Below, in pieces: positions 6,238-8,901 of a DNA stretch of 8,901 bases (positions are counted from its first letter, which is position 1; each line of letters starts with the position of its first letter). The stretch spans positions 1 to 8,901 of the forward strand of contig DASXXM010000290.1 of the NCBI GenBank assembly GCA_036503065.1, given 5' to 3'. The stretch comes from DATEPR01 sp036503065 (GTDB lineage: Bacteria; Actinomycetota; Actinomycetes; Mycobacteriales; Pseudonocardiaceae). The translations under genes were made by a program, and so were the position numbers. The notes under the pieces were generated by a model that saw only the letters and a program-made list of their open reading frames with translations, did not search any database and was not told where the DNA came from.

Positions 6238-7875
6238 ATGTCGACCGCTCCCGCAGTGCCCAGCTACGGCTCCGGCACGTCCACCGTGCCGCTGCTCGGC
6301 GACACCATCGGCGTCAACTTCGACCGCACCGTCGCCGCGCATGCCGGCCGGGAGGCCCTGGTCGACTGCGCCGCGGACCGCCGTTGGACCTACCGCGAGC
6401 TGGCCGACGACGTGACCGCGGTCGCGCTCGGCCTGCTCGAACTCGGCGTGGCCAAGGGCGACCGGGTGGGCATCTGGTCACCCAACCGGGCCGAGTGGAC
6501 GCTGGTGCAGTACGCCACCGCGAAGATCGGCGCGATCCTGGTCAACATCAACCCGGCCTACCGGACGCACGAACTGGAGTACGTGCTCAACCAGGCCGGC
6601 ATCCGCACCCTGGTCTCGGCGCAGGAGTTCAAGGCGTCGAACTACGCCGAGATGATCACGTCGGTCCGGCCGACCTGTCCCGAGCTGATCGACGTGGTGC
6701 TGCTGGGTTCCGACGGCTGGACCGACCTGATCGCCGCAGGCCGGGCCGCAGATCCGGACCGGCTGGCCGAGATCGCCGCCACCCTCACCGCGGACGACCC
6801 GATCAACATCCAGTACACCTCGGGTACCACCGGCTTCCCCAAGGGCGCCACGCTGTCCCACCACAACATCCTGAACAACGGCTTCTTCGTCGGCGAGCTG
6901 TGCTCGTACACGGAGGCGGACCGGATCTGCATCCCGGTGCCCTTCTACCACTGCTTCGGCATGGTGATGGGCAACCTGGCGGCGACGTCGCACGGCGCCT
7001 GCATGGTCATCCCGGCACCGGCCTTCGACCCGTCGGCGACGCTGCGGGCGGTCGCCGCCGAGAGTTGTACGTCGCTCTACGGCGTGCCGACGATGTTCAT
7101 CGCCGAACTGGCCGTGTCGGACTTCGAGTCCTACGACCTGACGAGCCTGCGCACCGGCATCATGGCCGGCTCGCCGTGTCCGGTCGAGGTGATGAAGCAG
7201 GTGATCGACCGGATGGGCATGGCGGAGGTGTCCATCTGCTACGGCATGACCGAGACGTCGCCGGTGTCCACCCAGACCCGCAGGGACGACTCGCTGGACC
7301 GGCGGGTGTCCACGGTCGGCCAGGTCGGCCCGCACCTGGAGGTCAAGATCGTCGACCCTGAATCGGGCTACACGGTGCCGTGCGGCGAATCGGGGGAGCT
7401 GTGCACCCGTGGCTATTCGGTGATGCTCGGCTACTGGAACCAGCCGGACAGGACCGCGGAGTCGATCGACCCGGCCCGCTGGATGCACACCGGCGACCTG
7501 GCCGTGATGGACGAGGCGGGCTACGTGAACATCACCGGCCGCATCAAGGACATGGTGATCCGCGGCGGCGAGAACATCTATCCGAGGGAGATCGAGGAGT
7601 TCCTGTACACCCACCCGGATGTGCTGGACGCGCAGGTGATCGGCGTGCCGGACGCGCACTACGGCGAGGAGCTGATGGCCTGGGTCCGGCTGCGCCCCGG
7701 CGCGGTCGCCCTGACCCCGGAGGCGTTGCGCGAGTTCTGCGCCGGCAAGCTGTCGCACTACAAGATCCCGCGTTACGTACACGTGGTGGACGAGTTCCCG
7801 ATGACGGTGACCGGCAAGGTACGCAAGGTCGAGATGCGCGAGCGAGCCGTCGAGATCCTCGCCGCGCGGCCCTGA
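6238..7875 (+). CDS. AMP-forming fatty-acyl-CoA synthetase (long/medium-chain, FadD-like)
   Basis: A 545-residue adenylate-forming enzyme of the ANL superfamily, full length. It activates a carboxylic acid with ATP to an acyl-adenylate and then transfers the acyl group to CoA. Visible motifs are the phosphate-binding loop YTSGTTGFPKG (193-203), YGMTETSPV (335-343) with the adenine/acyl pocket, the ribose-binding aspartate D420 in HTGDL, hinge R435 in TGRIKD, the RGGENIYPREIEE segment (442-454) typical of acyl-CoA synthetases, and catalytic K527 in VTGKVRK. The layout matches bacterial FadD/medium-chain synthetases, not NRPS adenylation domains, since no carrier-protein domain follows. It sits between a metallophosphoesterase and a methyltransferase. 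The TGA stop abuts the methyltransferase GTG. The likely role is fatty-acid activation for degradation or lipid synthesis; chain length cannot be predicted from motifs alone. Confidence 0.95.
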   Translation: MSTAPAVPSYGSGTSTVPLLGDTIGVNFDRTVAAHAGREALVDCAADRRWTYRELADDVTAVALGLLELGVAKGDRVGIWSPNRAEWTLVQYATAKIGAILVNINPAYRTHELEYVLNQAGIRTLVSAQEFKASNYAEMITSVRPTCPELIDVVLLGSDGWTDLIAAGRAADPDRLAEIAATLTADDPINIQYTSGTTGFPKGATLSHHNILNNGFFVGELCSYTEADRICIPVPFYHCFGMVMGNLAATSHGACMVIPAPAFDPSATLRAVAAESCTSLYGVPTMFIAELAVSDFESYDLTSLRTGIMAGSPCPVEVMKQVIDRMGMAEVSICYGMTETSPVSTQTRRDDSLDRRVSTVGQVGPHLEVKIVDPESGYTVPCGESGELCTRGYSVMLGYWNQPDRTAESIDPARWMHTGDLAVMDEAGYVNITGRIKDMVIRGGENIYPREIEEFLYTHPDVLDAQVIGVPDAHYGEELMAWVRLRPGAVALTPEALREFCAGKLSHYKIPRYVHVVDEFPMTVTGKVRKVEMRERAVEILAARP

Positions 7876-8613
7876 GTGCCTCAGTCCTATTACGACGGTG
7901 AAGCGACCCGCTACGACGACACCAGGGGCGGCGAACCAAGAGCGAACGCGGCAGCCGACGCGATCCTGCGTCTGCTGCCGCCGTCCGCCCGGCTGGTCCT
8001 GGACGTGGCGGGCGGCACCGGCATCGTCGGCGCACGCCTGGACCGTCGGGTGATCAGTCTGGACTCCTCGCCCGGCATGGCCGCGATCGCCGCCACCCGC
8101 CTGCCCGGCCGGGTGGTGCTCGGCGACGCGACCCGACTGCCACTGGCGACCGGCTCCGTCGACGCGGTCACCGCGATCTGGCTGCTGCACCTGCTGGACG
8201 AGCAGTCGTCAGCGGACGTGCTGACAGCGGCGGCCCGCGTCCTGCGCCCGGGCGGCACCCTGATCACCACGACCGACAAGAGCGACGCGTACTACACGGC
8301 CGACGACGACGTGGCCGAGATACTCGGTCCGGCGTGGCGGGCCACCCGTCCCGCTGCCACGGACGGCCTGGACCGGATCACCGAACTGGCCGCGTCACAC
8401 GGCCTCGCGCCGATCGGCCGGACGACGTTCACCGGTCTGGGCCAGGGCCGCGCACCGGTCACGTGGTGCGCGCAGCTGTCGGACCCGTTGTCCGGCTGGC
8501 TGAACCGATGTGGTCCGGACCGGATCGCGTGGCTGTGCCAACGCCTTGCGGCCCTGCCGGACCAGCACCGCCCACGCGCCGACCCCGAGTACCGGTTGGT
8601 GGCCTTCGGTTAG
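7876..8613 (+). CDS. Class I SAM-dependent methyltransferase
   Basis: A 245-residue protein with a Rossmann-like methyltransferase fold. Motif I is VLDVAGGTG (41-49), which holds the SAM methionine moiety. The acidic residue after strand 2, for the ribose, is D63 in SLDSSPGM. GDATRLPL (83-90) is the usual post-strand segment contacting adenine, and VLRPGG (122-127) is the common motif before strand 5. The N-terminal YYDGEATRYDDTRGGE resembles the cap of the UbiE/Methyltransf_11 group, which acts on small molecules such as quinones, lipids or secondary metabolites; the substrate is unknown. The GTG start at 7876 directly follows the synthetase TGA with no gap. No separate ribosome binding site is clear, so translation is probably coupled to the upstream gene. 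The gene ends 36 bp before the stop of a convergent gene, with no evident terminator between. Confidence 0.88.
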   Translation: MPQSYYDGEATRYDDTRGGEPRANAAADAILRLLPPSARLVLDVAGGTGIVGARLDRRVISLDSSPGMAAIAATRLPGRVVLGDATRLPLATGSVDAVTAIWLLHLLDEQSSADVLTAAARVLRPGGTLITTTDKSDAYYTADDDVAEILGPAWRATRPAATDGLDRITELAASHGLAPIGRTTFTGLGQGRAPVTWCAQLSDPLSGWLNRCGPDRIAWLCQRLAALPDQHRPRADPEYRLVAFG

Positions 8614-8649
8614 CGCGCCACGATCCGCTCGTACCGCACGCGACCGGGC

Positions 8650-8889
8650 CTACGGGTCGAGCTCCTTCGCCACGGCCCGAACCACTTCGCCGATCCGCTT
8701 CGTCACCTTGCGATCCGGATACCGGCCATGCCGCAGATCGGGCTGGATCTTGCTCTCCAACAGCTTGATCATGTCCTCGATCAGCCCGTGCAACTCCTCG
8801 GCGGGCCGCCGCCGTGCCTCGACCACGGAAGGCGGCGGGTCGAGCAGCTTGACCGAAAGGGCCTGCGGGCCGCGCCTGCCCTCCGCCAT
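8650..8889 (-). CDS. Small charged helical protein, unknown function, start uncertain (possibly partial)
   Basis: I do not recognise this gene. From the ATG at 8889 it encodes 79 residues: a Gly/Arg start, a VKLLDPPPSVVEARRRP stretch, then a probably helical region EELHGLIEDMIKLLESKIQP (31-50), a RHGRYPDRKVTKR segment and a final helix GEVVRAVAKELDP. Codon third positions are mostly G or C, which supports a real gene. The reading frame stays open through the four codons from the ATG to the window edge, and no ribosome binding site is seen, so this may be the C-terminal part of a longer protein starting outside. No signal peptide, membrane segment or known catalytic motif is visible. It converges on the methyltransferase gene. 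Confidence 0.6.
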   Translation of the reverse strand: MAEGRRGPQALSVKLLDPPPSVVEARRRPAEELHGLIEDMIKLLESKIQPDLRHGRYPDRKVTKRIGEVVRAVAKELDP

Positions 8890-8901
8890 GCCGAACTCGA
8901 T

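Noticed and set aside
6478..8190. 570-codon open frame on the minus strand opposite the synthetase and methyltransferase
   Set aside because: It spans two well-supported genes on the other strand and has shadow-type composition (Arg, His, Asp, Val, Gln).
3898..8613. P450, acyl-CoA synthetase and methyltransferase as a small biosynthetic gene cluster
   Set aside because: The P450 is divergently transcribed with its own control region, and no core scaffold enzyme (PKS, NRPS, terpene synthase, RiPP precursor), exporter or pathway regulator is present.
1..8901. Search for CRISPR repeats, insertion-sequence ends, tRNA genes, attachment sites and long tandem repeats
   Set aside because: By eye I found no regularly spaced repeats, no transposase or integrase motifs and no tRNA-like cloverleaf. 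Short GC palindromes occur but are expected in this composition.

Overview
The window is GC-rich, with strong G/C preference at third codon positions, GTG as well as ATG starts, and protein families typical of soil actinomycetes. A filamentous actinobacterium, possibly of the Pseudonocardiales, is the best guess. That rests on composition and family resemblance only, and the genus cannot be read from the sequence.

Layout. (1) 1-2376, plus strand: the end of an anion-type ABC transporter operon. It holds the C-terminal 170 residues of a periplasmic-type substrate-binding protein resembling ModA/WtpA. Two bases later comes one long polypeptide that fuses the membrane permease to its ATPase (ModB-ModC type). 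(2) 2459-3241, plus strand: a free-standing HAD-IIA (NagD-like) phosphatase with its own ribosome binding site and a perfect 12-bp palindrome just upstream. (3) 3247-3645, minus strand: a small single-pass membrane protein with a His/Arg-rich, then Tyr/Pro/acid-rich tail. It converges on the phosphatase gene with only 5 bp between stop codons. (4) 3646-3897: a non-coding spacer, less GC-rich than its surroundings. (5) 3898-5112, minus strand: a soluble class I cytochrome P450 resembling CYP105, with no ferredoxin or reductase gene nearby. (6) 5113-5298: a divergent control region with a candidate promoter, two nearly concentric inverted repeats and two adjacent hairpins. (7) 5299-8613, plus strand: a compact run of three genes, namely a calcineurin-like metallophosphoesterase, a fatty-acyl-CoA synthetase of the AMP-forming type, and a class I SAM methyltransferase whose GTG start directly follows the synthetase stop. 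(8) 8650-8889, minus strand: a small charged helical protein of unknown function, possibly the C-terminus of a longer gene that leaves the window.

How the parts work together. The first two genes form one importer, most likely for molybdate or tungstate. The P450 appears to be controlled by a repressor acting on the palindrome at its predicted transcription start, and the repressor gene is not in the window. The metallophosphoesterase, acyl-CoA synthetase and methyltransferase are probably co-transcribed, but their chemistry does not add up to one recognisable pathway. I see no mobile element, CRISPR array, RNA gene or defence system. Nothing here is clearly a new biological system. The P450/phosphoesterase control region is the part most worth a second look.
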